Source of the DNA: Bacteroidales bacterium | GTDB taxonomy: Bacteria; Bacteroidota; Bacteroidia; Bacteroidales; UBA932 | NCBI GenBank assembly: GCA_017548805.1 | Contig: JAFYZE010000159.1 | Location: forward strand, 1 to 15,560 | Length of the DNA: 15,560 bases | Reading direction: 5' to 3' | Shown here: positions 1 to 6,681 of the stretch, in pieces | How positions within the stretch are numbered: position 1 is the stretch's first letter | How the letters are laid out: each line of letters starts with the position of its first letter | Notes under the pieces: model-generated | Database searches by the model: none | Told to the model about the DNA's origin: nothing | The model's input: the letters and a program-made list of their open reading frames with translations, nothing else | Translations under genes and position numbers: made by a program

Positions 1-1457
1 GAGACGAGCGAACCGTTGTTGCGGTGCTCGAGCTCGCCCTTGAAGGGCTGATACTCCTTGAAGCGGTGGGCGACGATGGCCTCGCCCTGCGTAGCCGTCA
101 GCATGTTGCTGCGGAGGCCCATCAGGCCGCGGGTAGGGATCTCGAACTCGAGAAGGGTGCGGTCCCCGCGCGGCTCCATGCGGAGCAGGGCGCCCTTGCG
201 ACGCGTGGCGATCTCGATCGCCGCGCCCACGAACGCCTCCGGGACCTCTATGGAGAGGTCCTCGATAGGCTCGCAGCGCTGTCCTCCGATGACCTTGTCC
301 AGAACCTTCGGCTGACCTACCTGAAGCTCGAATCCCTCGCGGCGCATGGTCTCGATGAGCACCGAAAGGTGCAGCACGCCACGGCCATAGACGACGAATG
401 AGTCGGCGGAGAGGCCGGGCTTGACGCGAAGCGCAAGGTTCTTCTCAAGCTCGCGCTCGAGACGCTCCTTCAGGTGGCGCGAAGTGACATATTTTCCGTC
501 CTTTCCGAAGAAAGGAGAATTGTTGATGGTGAAGAGCATGCTCATCGTCGGCTCGTCGATGGCGATCGGCGGCAGGGCCTCGGGATTCTCGTAGTCGGCG
601 ATGGTGTCGCCGATCTCGAATCCGTCGATGCCCACCAGGGCGCAGATGTCGCCGCAACGGGCTTCGTCGACATTGGTCTTGCCAAGGCCTTCGAAAACCA
701 TGAGCTGCTTGATCTTCTGCTTCTGGACTACGTCATAGCGCTTGCAGAGGCTGATGTTCTGGCCGCTGCGGAGCGTTCCGCGGGTGATGCGGCCGACTGC
801 GATACGGCCGACATAGGGGGAATACTCCAGCGACGAAATGAGCATCTGGGGCGTGCCCTCGACCATTTCGGGGGCGGGTATGACCTCGAGTATCGCATCC
901 AGCAACGGAGTAATATCAGTGCCGGGGGTCTTCCAGTCATCGGACATCCAGCCTTGCTTGGCGCTGCCGAAAATGGTCTTGAAATCGAGCTGCTCCTCGG
1001 TGGCGTTAAGGTTACACATGAGGTCGAAGACCTCCTCCTGCACCTCGTCGGGACGGCAGTTGAGTTTATCCACCTTGTTCACGACGACGATGGGCTTCTT
1101 ACCCATCTCGAGAGCCTTCTGGAGGACGAAACGGGTCTGCGGCATGCAGCCCTCGAAGGCGTCGACCAAGAGGAGTACGCCGTCGGCCATATTGAGGACA
1201 CGCTCGACCTCACCGCCAAAATCGCTGTGGCCGGGAGTATCTATGATGTTGATCTTGACTCCCTTGTAGATGACGGAGACGTTCTTGGCCAGGATGGTGA
1301 TACCGCGCTCGCGCTCAAGGTCGTTGTTGTCGAGGATGAGCTGGCCGAGATTCTCGGGCTGGCGGACGAGATTGGCCTGATAGATCATACGGTCCACGAG
1401 CGTGGTCTTGCCATGGTCGACGTGGGCGATGATCGCTATGTTTCTGATATCCTGCAT
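1..1457 (-). CDS. typA: Ribosome-associated GTPase TypA/BipA, 3' end outside window
   Basis: TypA/BipA is a translational GTPase that binds the 70S ribosome and helps 50S assembly and stress adaptation in the cytoplasm. Translating the minus strand from the ATG at 1457 gives 485 codons. The G1 loop AHVDHGKTT lies at residues 11-19, the switch I stretch ERERGIT at 48-54, G3 DTPGH at 73-77 and G4 NKVD at 127-130. The EF-G-like domains II and III/V follow, with conserved stretches such as VGRIAVGRI and PTRGLMGLRSNML. The family is about 600 residues, so roughly the last 115 are missing off the left edge. The start is the first ATG before MQDIRNIAIIAHVDHGKT, which matches the usual N-terminus. 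It is divergent from the dehydrogenase gene and has its own promoter-like site. Identity is secure; the reading frame is open throughout. Confidence 0.97.
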   Translation of the reverse strand, partial: MQDIRNIAIIAHVDHGKTTLVDRMIYQANLVRQPENLGQLILDNNDLERERGITILAKNVSVIYKGVKINIIDTPGHSDFGGEVERVLNMADGVLLLVDAFEGCMPQTRFVLQKALEMGKKPIVVVNKVDKLNCRPDEVQEEVFDLMCNLNATEEQLDFKTIFGSAKQGWMSDDWKTPGTDITPLLDAILEVIPAPEMVEGTPQMLISSLEYSPYVGRIAVGRITRGTLRSGQNISLCKRYDVVQKQKIKQLMVFEGLGKTNVDEARCGDICALVGIDGFEIGDTIADYENPEALPPIAIDEPTMSMLFTINNSPFFGKDGKYVTSRHLKERLERELEKNLALRVKPGLSADSFVVYGRGVLHLSVLIETMRREGFELQVGQPKVLDKVIGGQRCEPIEDLSIEVPEAFVGAAIEIATRRKGALLRMEPRGDRTLLEFEIPTRGLMGLRSNMLTATQGEAIVAHRFKEYQPFKGELEHRNNGSLV

Positions 1458-1492
1458 AATCTGTTCTATACTACTAAACTAACTGAATCTTG

Positions 1493-1523
1493 CAAAATTA
1501 CGGTTTTTCGGGCACAATACGAA
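1493..1523 (-). promoter_or_regulatory. Probable typA promoter (Bacteroidetes type)
   Basis: On the minus strand, TAATTTTG at 1493-1500 matches the Bacteroidetes -7 consensus TAnnTTTG exactly. TTCG at 1520-1523, 19 bases upstream, is a one-mismatch match to the -33 TTTG. It lies 36 bases from the typA start codon. It overlaps the promoter region of the divergent dehydrogenase gene. No transcript data are available, so this rests on motif and position only. Confidence 0.45.
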
Positions 1524-1533
1524 TTTTTTGTCG

Positions 1534-1541
1534 TATTTTTG
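1534..1541 (+). promoter_or_regulatory. Probable -7 box for the D-2-hydroxyacid dehydrogenase gene
   Basis: TATTTTTG at 1534-1541 matches the Bacteroidetes -7 consensus TAnnTTTG exactly and would start transcription roughly 18-20 bases before the ATG at 1565. No clear -33 TTTG is seen at the ideal distance; the T-rich stretch at 1504-1510 is the nearest candidate but a few bases too far. It lies back to back with the typA promoter, so the two genes probably share the 1458-1564 control region. Confidence 0.4.
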
Positions 1542-1564
1542 TGTTAGACACAAGACTTAAAGGC

Positions 1565-2497
1565 ATGAAAATCGTTTTTCTGGACGCCTCTACCATAGGC
1601 GACACCCCGTTGGATGAGATCTCCGCATTGGGAGAGCTGGTATGTTACCCCACTTCCACCAAGGAAGAGGCGCTTTGCCGCGTCGGAGACTGTGATGTCC
1701 TGATCATCAACAAGATAGTGGTGGACTCCGCGCTGATGGATGCAGCTCCTTCACTGAAACTCATCTGCGAAGCAGCTACTGGCGTCAACAACATCGACCT
1801 CAAGGCTGCGGCCGCCAGGGGCATCCCTGTCAAGAATGTCGCCGGGTACTCCACCGATTCGGTCGTCCAGGAGACCTTCATGCATATACTTTCCCTCGCC
1901 GGCAACGGCCCGTATTTCGACGGAGCCGTAAAGAGCGGCGCATATTCCGCTGGTCCGATCTTCACCGACCTGAGCCGTCCATTCTACGAACTGACCGGCA
2001 AGACCATCGGCATCATCGGACTGGGGACGATAGGCACCAAGGTCGCACATGTGGCCGAAGCCTTCGGAATGAAAGTCGTATACTACTCTACTTCAGGGAC
2101 TTCGCACAACAAGGATTATCCGAGCCTGCCGCTTGACGAGCTGATGGCGACGGCTGATGTCATAAGCATCCATGCTCCTTACAACGAGCGCACTGCCGGC
2201 CTGGTCGGAGCCAGGGAACTGGCAATGATGAAGCCTACGGCGTTCATAGTCAACGCCGGCCGCGGGGGCATCGTCGACGAGGCCGCGCTCGCGCAGGCCG
2301 TCGACGAAGACCGCATCGGCGGCGCGGCGCTGGACGTTTATGTCCGCGAGCCGCTGCCGGCCGACAGCCCGCTGCTGCACACGCGGCATCCGGAGAAGTT
2401 CCGTTTCACCCCTCATACTGCATGGGCCAGCGTCGAAGCCCGCGCACGGCTCGTTTCCGCTATCGCTGCCAATATCCGCGAGACTTTAAGGATATAA
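1565..2497 (+). CDS. D-2-hydroxyacid dehydrogenase (NAD-dependent)
   Basis: This cytoplasmic NAD(P)-linked oxidoreductase of the D-isomer 2-hydroxyacid dehydrogenase family interconverts a D-2-hydroxyacid and its 2-oxoacid. The protein has 310 residues, usual for the family. The nucleotide-binding loop GLGTIG is at 152-157. The catalytic set is Arg233 in NAGRGG, Glu262 in VREPLP and His284 in TPHTAW, all present. An in-frame upstream start at 1490 would add 25 residues, but that extension is unlike the family, runs through the predicted promoter and overlaps nothing coding, so the ATG at 1565 (MKIVFLDAS, with AAAGG just before it) is chosen. The substrate cannot be read from sequence; hydroxypyruvate/glycerate or D-lactate-type substrates are both possible. 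It is the only plus-strand gene and is monocistronic, ending 3 bases before a terminator hairpin. Confidence 0.93.
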   Translation: MKIVFLDASTIGDTPLDEISALGELVCYPTSTKEEALCRVGDCDVLIINKIVVDSALMDAAPSLKLICEAATGVNNIDLKAAAARGIPVKNVAGYSTDSVVQETFMHILSLAGNGPYFDGAVKSGAYSAGPIFTDLSRPFYELTGKTIGIIGLGTIGTKVAHVAEAFGMKVVYYSTSGTSHNKDYPSLPLDELMATADVISIHAPYNERTAGLVGARELAMMKPTAFIVNAGRGGIVDEAALAQAVDEDRIGGAALDVYVREPLPADSPLLHTRHPEKFRFTPHTAWASVEARARLVSAIAANIRETLRI

Positions 2498-2499
2498 TA

Positions 2500-2532
2500 A
2501 AAGCGGTCTTAGATAAACTCTAAGGCCGCTTT
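2500..2532. terminator. Bidirectional terminator between the dehydrogenase gene and tRNA-Leu
   Basis: Arms at 2500-2512 and 2520-2532 pair over 13 positions (AAAGCGGTCTTAG with CTAAGGCCGCTTT, one G-T wobble), with a 7-base loop. Read on the minus strand the stem is followed by a T-rich run (TTTTATTAT), so it should work best for the tRNA-Leu transcript. On the plus strand, the hairpin starts 3 bases after the dehydrogenase stop codon but its T-run is only the TTT in the stem. Confidence 0.8.
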
Positions 2533-2534
2533 CG

Positions 2535-2617
2535 TGCGCGGGATGAGACTCGAACTCACACGCCTTTTACAGCACTAGCTCCTGAAACTAGCGCGTCTAC
2601 CATTCCGCCACCCGCGC
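2535..2617 (-). tRNA. tRNA-Leu (anticodon CAG)
   Basis: The minus strand folds into a class II tRNA of 83 bases. The acceptor stem GCGCGGG at 2611-2617 pairs with CCCGCGC at 2536-2542, and the discriminator is A. The D arm contains GGCGGAATGGTAGACGC. The anticodon loop is TTCAGGA with CAG at 2584-2582, flanked by a 5-bp stem. There is a long variable arm and a T arm with GAGTTCGAGTCTC. CAG reads CUG leucine codons, and the long variable arm fits tRNA-Leu. The 3' CCA is not encoded, so it must be added by CCA-adding enzyme. The gene stands alone with its own promoter-like site and terminator. Confidence 0.95.
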
Positions 2618-2631
2618 TCAGAAGTGGAGTG

Positions 2632-2662
2632 CAAATTTACGAAAACTTTCCGAATTACCAAG
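2632..2662 (-). promoter_or_regulatory. Probable tRNA-Leu promoter
   Basis: On the minus strand TAAATTTG at 2632-2639 matches the -7 consensus TAnnTTTG exactly. CTTG at 2659-2662 is a near match to the -33 TTTG with a 19-base spacer. The -7 box lies 14 bases before the tRNA 5' end. No hairpin is seen between the FimB-like gene stop at 2667 and this site, so read-through from the upstream operon into the tRNA is also possible. Confidence 0.5.
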
Positions 2663-2666
2663 AATC

Positions 2667-3494
2667 CTAAAAAGTAATTTCAAACGACAGGGTCTTCTTC
2701 CAGCCGGATATGCTGAACGTCAGTCCTGACAGCGAAAAATCCATCTCCACCTGTATATCCTCCAGATCCGGAGCGTTCCAATCGTACCCGCTTTCGAGTA
2801 TATATTCCCCTACCGGGAAGCTCCTGATCTCTCCCGTATCCTGGAAATGGACCTCCAGCATGAGCGACCCGTCCCGCTGCCTGGGGATGTTCAGATGGCA
2901 CAGGCCGCCGGAAGATGGGGAAGAAAAGCAACTGAAAACCCCTTCCGCCGGCGTCCCGTCCATCGAGCAGCCGGAGACATTGCCCTCCAGGTGGATGAGA
3001 TACGGTCTCGCACGGGCGTTGTATGATGTCTTCATACTGACTGAAAGCACGCAATAGTTCCTGTGAAGGGTGACGGTCCGGCGCATCTCACCCGCATCGG
3101 CCAAGAAGGAATCCGAAAACAAGTATATGGCAGGGCACTCATTTCCCTCCGGAATGCTGAATCCTCCGCTGGAGAGTCCCCTCCTCCCGATCCCGCAGGC
3201 GACGATCACGTCCACCTGCGATTTCGGAACCGCGAGGTTGTACTCCTGCACATTGTCCCTCAAGGCAAATCCCATCTCCTCGTAGAAATCCGTTCCGGAC
3301 ACTACCCCAACCACAAGCGAATCCAGGCCCTGCCGCTCTAGTGCGGCCGTTTCAACTGCTCCCAGGTCGAGGGTCAGGAAACACGGGCATTCCGCCCTGT
3401 CCTCCTTGACCGAACATGAGAGAAGCAGCACCGCGCATAGCGCCACCGTCACCTTCACCGGAACCGCCGGCACGGTCCACGGTCTAGAAAACAT
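2667..3494 (-). CDS. FimB/Mfa2-family fimbrial anchor-like lipoprotein
   Basis: The 275-residue protein resembles the FimB/Mfa2 family, whose members sit in the outer membrane as lipoproteins and anchor or cap type V pili in Bacteroidales. The N-terminus is a lipoprotein signal with LLLSC, lipidated Cys27. It is followed by SVKEDRAECPCFLTLDL: the acidic residues fit a surface-export signal, and the CPC-x-LTLDL start of the mature chain is typical of this family. The rest is predicted beta-rich with no catalytic motif. The ATG at 3494 is chosen; an in-frame TTG at 3500 would add two residues. It overlaps the DUF3575 gene stop by 11 bases, which argues for translational coupling. It is the last gene of a three-gene operon. 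No pilin gene is adjacent, so its partner is unknown. Confidence 0.8.
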   Translation of the reverse strand: MFSRPWTVPAVPVKVTVALCAVLLLSCSVKEDRAECPCFLTLDLGAVETAALERQGLDSLVVGVVSGTDFYEEMGFALRDNVQEYNLAVPKSQVDVIVACGIGRRGLSSGGFSIPEGNECPAIYLFSDSFLADAGEMRRTVTLHRNYCVLSVSMKTSYNARARPYLIHLEGNVSGCSMDGTPAEGVFSCFSSPSSGGLCHLNIPRQRDGSLMLEVHFQDTGEIRSFPVGEYILESGYDWNAPDLEDIQVEMDFSLSGLTFSISGWKKTLSFEITF

Positions 3495-4047
3495 ATACAA
3501 GACCGAGCAGGAAGTCGTTGGGAAGCACGAAATTGCGCTCTCCCTGGCCTACTACTCTCCCGCACTCCGGACATGCATAGGTGGTATACCGCTCGTATCC
3601 GGCCCATACCCCCGCACCGATCTCAAGGTTCAGGCTCGGAGAAAGCATGTATGTGTATCCACCTCCAAGGCTTCCACCTATACGGTCTCCCTCCGAGGTC
3701 TCCGCCTCAGTCAGACCGCCGCGGTTATACTCCTGATACTGAGCCTTTCCTGACAGCCACCATCCGGAATGGATGTGCCAGGGCCAGTAGCGTCCTCCGA
3801 TGGAGACTGTGCGCTGGCGCGCCTGCATCTGGTCGGCCACTCCTTCCCTCCCGGGGAAGGTGAAGGGGTTGTAGCGCAGGCCGAGATGGGCCGACCAGTG
3901 CCTCGCAAAGCCCCATGCAGCGTCGACATTCATGGTCCCAAGGTCAACATAGTCCAGGACATTGGTCGAGAGGGACAGTTCCTGGGCGTTCATCCTGCCA
4001 CAAAGCAGGAGCGGCAGGACAGTTAGAATCAATCTGAAGTGTTTCAT
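3484..4047 (-). CDS. DUF3575 outer-membrane beta-barrel protein
   Basis: This 187-residue protein has a cleavable signal peptide (MKHFRLILTVLPLLLCGRMNA, cut before Gln22) and no lipobox. The mature part alternates polar and aromatic residues (LSLSTNVLDYVDLGTMN, AHLGLRYNPF, IGAGVWAGYERY) and ends in VYVF, as in small outer-membrane barrels. The pattern matches DUF3575, a Bacteroidetes family often found in fimbrial-type loci; its biochemical role is not established. A CPEC pair at 159-162 sits in a predicted loop. The start is 3 bases after the stop of the HExxH lipoprotein gene, and the 3' end overlaps the FimB/Mfa2-like gene, so the three are surely co-transcribed. An outer-membrane assembly or scaffold role for the FimB-like partner is an inference. 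Confidence 0.8.
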   Translation of the reverse strand: MKHFRLILTVLPLLLCGRMNAQELSLSTNVLDYVDLGTMNVDAAWGFARHWSAHLGLRYNPFTFPGREGVADQMQARQRTVSIGGRYWPWHIHSGWWLSGKAQYQEYNRGGLTEAETSEGDRIGGSLGGGYTYMLSPSLNLEIGAGVWAGYERYTTYACPECGRVVGQGERNFVLPNDFLLGLVYVF

Positions 4048-4050
4048 GGT

Positions 4051-5625
4051 TCAATCGTCATATCTGTCAAAGGCCTGTCCTATGATGGTTCCGTATTCTG
4101 GATACAGGCTGCTGAGTTTGTCCTGGAGAAGCTTCCGGCTTGTCACTTCCGGCTGCAAGGCCTTGAAGATGCCGGACCGGTCGAGCCCGCGCTCGTCCAG
4201 GTACAGCAACACATGCGGACGGAACCAGTATGAAGTACCGAAAGTATGGTTGTCCTCGCCGTAGCGCTCCTTGTACATGCGGTTCTGGACATAATACCCC
4301 CACATCTCCCCTACCTCGCAGTGCCCGGATCCATCTCCGGCACCGGTGCCGTACATTCGCCCGCCAGACTCGGCAAAGGAACGGAGGACATAGGAAATGT
4401 ATTCGTTCCAGTATTCCTTCCCCACCTGGGCAAAATGGCTTGCGTGCGCCAGCTCGTGGACAGTCCCGGCATAGAGGGTCGAATATTCTTCTATATCTTT
4501 CACACCCAGCGTGATGTCGGGGAGAAACATCTTGACGGTCTTCCTGAAATCCCCGAGGAAATCGCCTAAGGCCGTATCGTCGATGAGGACGCCCTGCTGG
4601 AGCATGGGGGTGCTGCATACGTCAAGGGCCTGGAACAGCCAGATCCTGGTGTTGGCGGGAGGAGGAAGTATCTTCCTTTCCCGCTCGGAACAGGATTCGA
4701 AATAGTTCCAGGCGGCATTGTTGACAACCGAGCGGGTGAAGAGCCTGCGGTCCGAATCCTTGTCGACGGTGAGGCTGACGCCCTCGGGGCCCGCCTTGCC
4801 GAGAGTTGAGGACGATGCCGGGACTAGTATCTTGTTCAGGCCTATCCCGAAACCTTTTTCGTTCTGGAACACGATGCGGTAGCGGAGTTCGGTCGCGAAC
4901 TCCCTGTCCATGGAATAGTATCCCTGCGAATCAGTATACGCATGAGCGAATTTCACAAAGGTGTTGCACGAGACCTTGACGCCTGCAATGCCCTCAGCCT
5001 CTTCATCCTTGCGTCCGTCGACTATGCACAGGCGGCCCGAAGGCTTGGCGCTGGCGGACGAGCCGCGGACGGGAGGCGGCAGCAGCGCGCCGTTGCCCGT
5101 CAGGCGGAAGGCCTCCTGCTCCACCGCCTCCCAGTCGACGTCCCCGGCCCGGGTCGCGGCATTGTCGGCGATGTAGCACTCGTCCAGAAGTTCATAGCGA
5201 ACGCCATTGGGGATGTTGAAATCCGGCTTCAGGACGGCGTATTGCCACGTGATGGCATCCTCGTCCAATGTCGGGTCATGGTAATAATCCCCTTCCCTGA
5301 CTATCTCATAGTCAAGGGGATGGTCGGTGAGATGGATCCCGGCGGAGACCAGACGGTCGTACTCCGTCTCGTTCCTTGGAAGGAAGCGGACATAAATGTC
5401 GGTAGGCTTGAGGTCCACGCGTCCGGCCTTGGTAGGATAAAGGGAGACCAGCGCCGCCTCGACATTGGATACCGAGTACGGATCCTCGAGGCGGTCGCCG
5501 AGCACGATCATGTCGTGCGGCACGTTCTCCGCCGTCACCGAGCCCCCGGGCGCGGCTCCGTCGTCGAAGACGGAGCACGCGCAGAGGGCGATGACGGGCA
5601 TCAGGAATTGCAAAGAAGTTTTCAT
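4051..5625 (-). CDS. Lipoprotein with HExxH putative zinc-peptidase domain
   Basis: I do not recognise a named family for the whole 524-residue protein. It opens with a lipoprotein signal (MKTSLQFLMPVIALCAC, lipidated Cys17) followed by SVFDD, compatible with surface export. Residues about 198-255 (RLCIVDGRKDEEAEGIAGVKVS ... DSQGYYSMD, in part) look like a carboxypeptidase-regulatory-like Ig fold. At 390-398 stands HELAHASHF, a canonical HExxH zinc motif; Glu437 or Glu440 in CEVGEMWGYY could be the third ligand, as in gluzincins. The longer in-frame start at 5730 is rejected because it would put 35 non-hydrophobic residues before the signal peptide and run through a terminator. It leads the three-gene envelope operon, 3 bases ahead of DUF3575. 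A peptidase acting on surface or fimbrial proteins is a reasonable but untested inference. Confidence 0.75.
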   Translation of the reverse strand: MKTSLQFLMPVIALCACSVFDDGAAPGGSVTAENVPHDMIVLGDRLEDPYSVSNVEAALVSLYPTKAGRVDLKPTDIYVRFLPRNETEYDRLVSAGIHLTDHPLDYEIVREGDYYHDPTLDEDAITWQYAVLKPDFNIPNGVRYELLDECYIADNAATRAGDVDWEAVEQEAFRLTGNGALLPPPVRGSSASAKPSGRLCIVDGRKDEEAEGIAGVKVSCNTFVKFAHAYTDSQGYYSMDREFATELRYRIVFQNEKGFGIGLNKILVPASSSTLGKAGPEGVSLTVDKDSDRRLFTRSVVNNAAWNYFESCSERERKILPPPANTRIWLFQALDVCSTPMLQQGVLIDDTALGDFLGDFRKTVKMFLPDITLGVKDIEEYSTLYAGTVHELAHASHFAQVGKEYWNEYISYVLRSFAESGGRMYGTGAGDGSGHCEVGEMWGYYVQNRMYKERYGEDNHTFGTSYWFRPHVLLYLDERGLDRSGIFKALQPEVTSRKLLQDKLSSLYPEYGTIIGQAFDRYDD

Positions 5626-5653
5626 AGTCCAAGTTCCGTTAGTTTTCCTGTTG

Positions 5654-5685
5654 CAAAGTGACAAAGAATCATCCGTGTTCGCAAA
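5654..5685 (-). promoter_or_regulatory. Probable promoter of the three-gene envelope operon
   Basis: On the minus strand TTTG at 5682-5685, a 20-base spacer and TCACTTTG at 5654-5661 (one mismatch to TAnnTTTG) form a Bacteroidetes-type promoter. It lies 28 bases before the start codon at 5625 and just downstream of the deoC terminator, so the operon is probably transcribed independently of the housekeeping genes before it. Confidence 0.5.
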
Positions 5686-5703
5686 AAGGAAATGCTTAAA
5701 ATG

Positions 5704-5738
5704 AAAAAACGGCCCTGCATCATCGTGCAAGGCCGTTT
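5704..5738 (-). terminator. Rho-independent terminator after deoC
   Basis: Read on the minus strand, arms 5738-5726 and 5719-5707 (AAACGGCCTTGCA with TGCAGGGCCGTTT) pair over 13 positions with one wobble, around a 6-base loop, and run into six T at 5709-5704. It lies 34 bases after the deoC stop codon and would end the ftsY-pheT-DUF4296-radical SAM-deoC transcript. The rest of the 5626-5772 gap holds only the promoter of the next operon. Confidence 0.9.
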
Positions 5739-5772
5739 CATTCGGACGGTTCCGGACAGAAACCGGTAAAAA

Positions 5773-6666
5773 TCAGAACACGTTCACCGTTTTCTGCTCA
5801 ATGGCCGACATCAGGGAGTTGGCGAGGCGGCTTACGCCGAAACGGAAGAAACGGCTGTTGAGCCATTCCTTGCCGAGCACGGAAGAAACGATGGAATAGT
5901 AGCAGACCGCGTCCATGGCGTCAGAGATGCCGCCCGCAGCCTTGAAACCGACCTTGCGGCCGGTCTTGGCATAGAATGCCTTGATGCACTCGCACATGAC
6001 ATAGGCGGACACCGGGGTGGCATTGACGCTCACCTTGCCGGTGGAAGTCTTGATGAAATCCGCACCGGCCTCCATGGCGAGGAAGGACGCCTCGGCGATC
6101 CTCTCGGGAGTCACAAGGAGCCCGGTCTCAAGGATGACCTTGAGTATCACGGTACGCCCGGCCTCGGCGGCCTTGCGGTCGATCGCGGCCTTCATCTCGC
6201 GGATCTCGCGGGATGCGGCCTCGTAATTGTCTGCTAGGAAGGTATTGAGGGCCAAGACGATATCTATCTCATCAGCACCGGCCTCAACCGCGAGTTCACA
6301 CTCGCGCACCTTCACCTCCAGGAAGCTCTGGGCCGTAGGGAAACAGCTCGAGACGGCGGTGGCATGCACGCGCGGATCGGCGCGGCGCTCAGCGACGACG
6401 GAAACAAGGTTGGGATAGACACAGATGGACGCGGGCAGCGGGTACTCCGGGTAATCCTGCGCCAGCGAATTGACTTTGTCCACCAGACGGGACACGGAAG
6501 CGACCGTGTCATCGTTGTGAAGGGTGGTCACGTCCATGATGGAGAAACACTCCTTCAGGACGTCTGGAGAAATGACGTTCTCGAGATTGGCGGCGATGAT
6601 TTCAAGGCTCCTGTCAATCTTTTCTTTGTCCGGGACATACCCGTATTTCTTGCACAAAGTATCCAT
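5773..6666 (-). CDS. deoC: Deoxyribose-phosphate aldolase
   Basis: DERA splits 2-deoxy-D-ribose 5-phosphate into acetaldehyde and glyceraldehyde 3-phosphate in deoxynucleoside catabolism, in the cytoplasm. The 297-residue product carries the class I aldolase active site: Asp135 in ADEIDIVL, the Schiff-base Lys206 in FIKTSTGK and the activating Lys242 in GFKAAGGI. An N-terminal part of about 45 residues precedes the barrel, so it belongs to the longer DeoC type. The ATG at 6666 is preceded 15 bases upstream by the stop of the radical SAM gene. It is the last gene before a strong terminator. No other deo genes are nearby, so it seems to be carried in a mixed housekeeping operon. Confidence 0.96.
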   Translation of the reverse strand: MDTLCKKYGYVPDKEKIDRSLEIIAANLENVISPDVLKECFSIMDVTTLHNDDTVASVSRLVDKVNSLAQDYPEYPLPASICVYPNLVSVVAERRADPRVHATAVSSCFPTAQSFLEVKVRECELAVEAGADEIDIVLALNTFLADNYEAASREIREMKAAIDRKAAEAGRTVILKVILETGLLVTPERIAEASFLAMEAGADFIKTSTGKVSVNATPVSAYVMCECIKAFYAKTGRKVGFKAAGGISDAMDAVCYYSIVSSVLGKEWLNSRFFRFGVSRLANSLMSAIEQKTVNVF

Positions 6667-6681
6667 AATGGTATCAATTGA

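Noticed and set aside
474..1547. Open reading frame of 357 codons on the plus strand
   Set aside because: Antisense to typA, whose GTPase motifs are intact; the composition (many Asp, Val, Leu) is that of a reverse-strand shadow.
1490..1564. Longer start for the dehydrogenase gene
   Set aside because: The added 25 residues do not resemble the family N-terminus and cover the predicted -7 box.
4942..5661. Open reading frame of 239 codons on the plus strand
   Set aside because: Antisense to the HExxH lipoprotein gene, which has a signal peptide, promoter and close operon spacing; the plus-strand product looks like no protein family.
5626..5730. N-terminal extension of the HExxH lipoprotein gene to an ATG at 5730
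   Set aside because: It would run through the promoter and into the deoC terminator and would place a polar stretch ahead of a clear lipoprotein signal peptide.
5739..5772. Second weak hairpin between deoC and its terminator (CGGTT/AACCG)
   Set aside because: Only 5 bp with a 9-base loop and no T-run; the strong hairpin just after it suffices.
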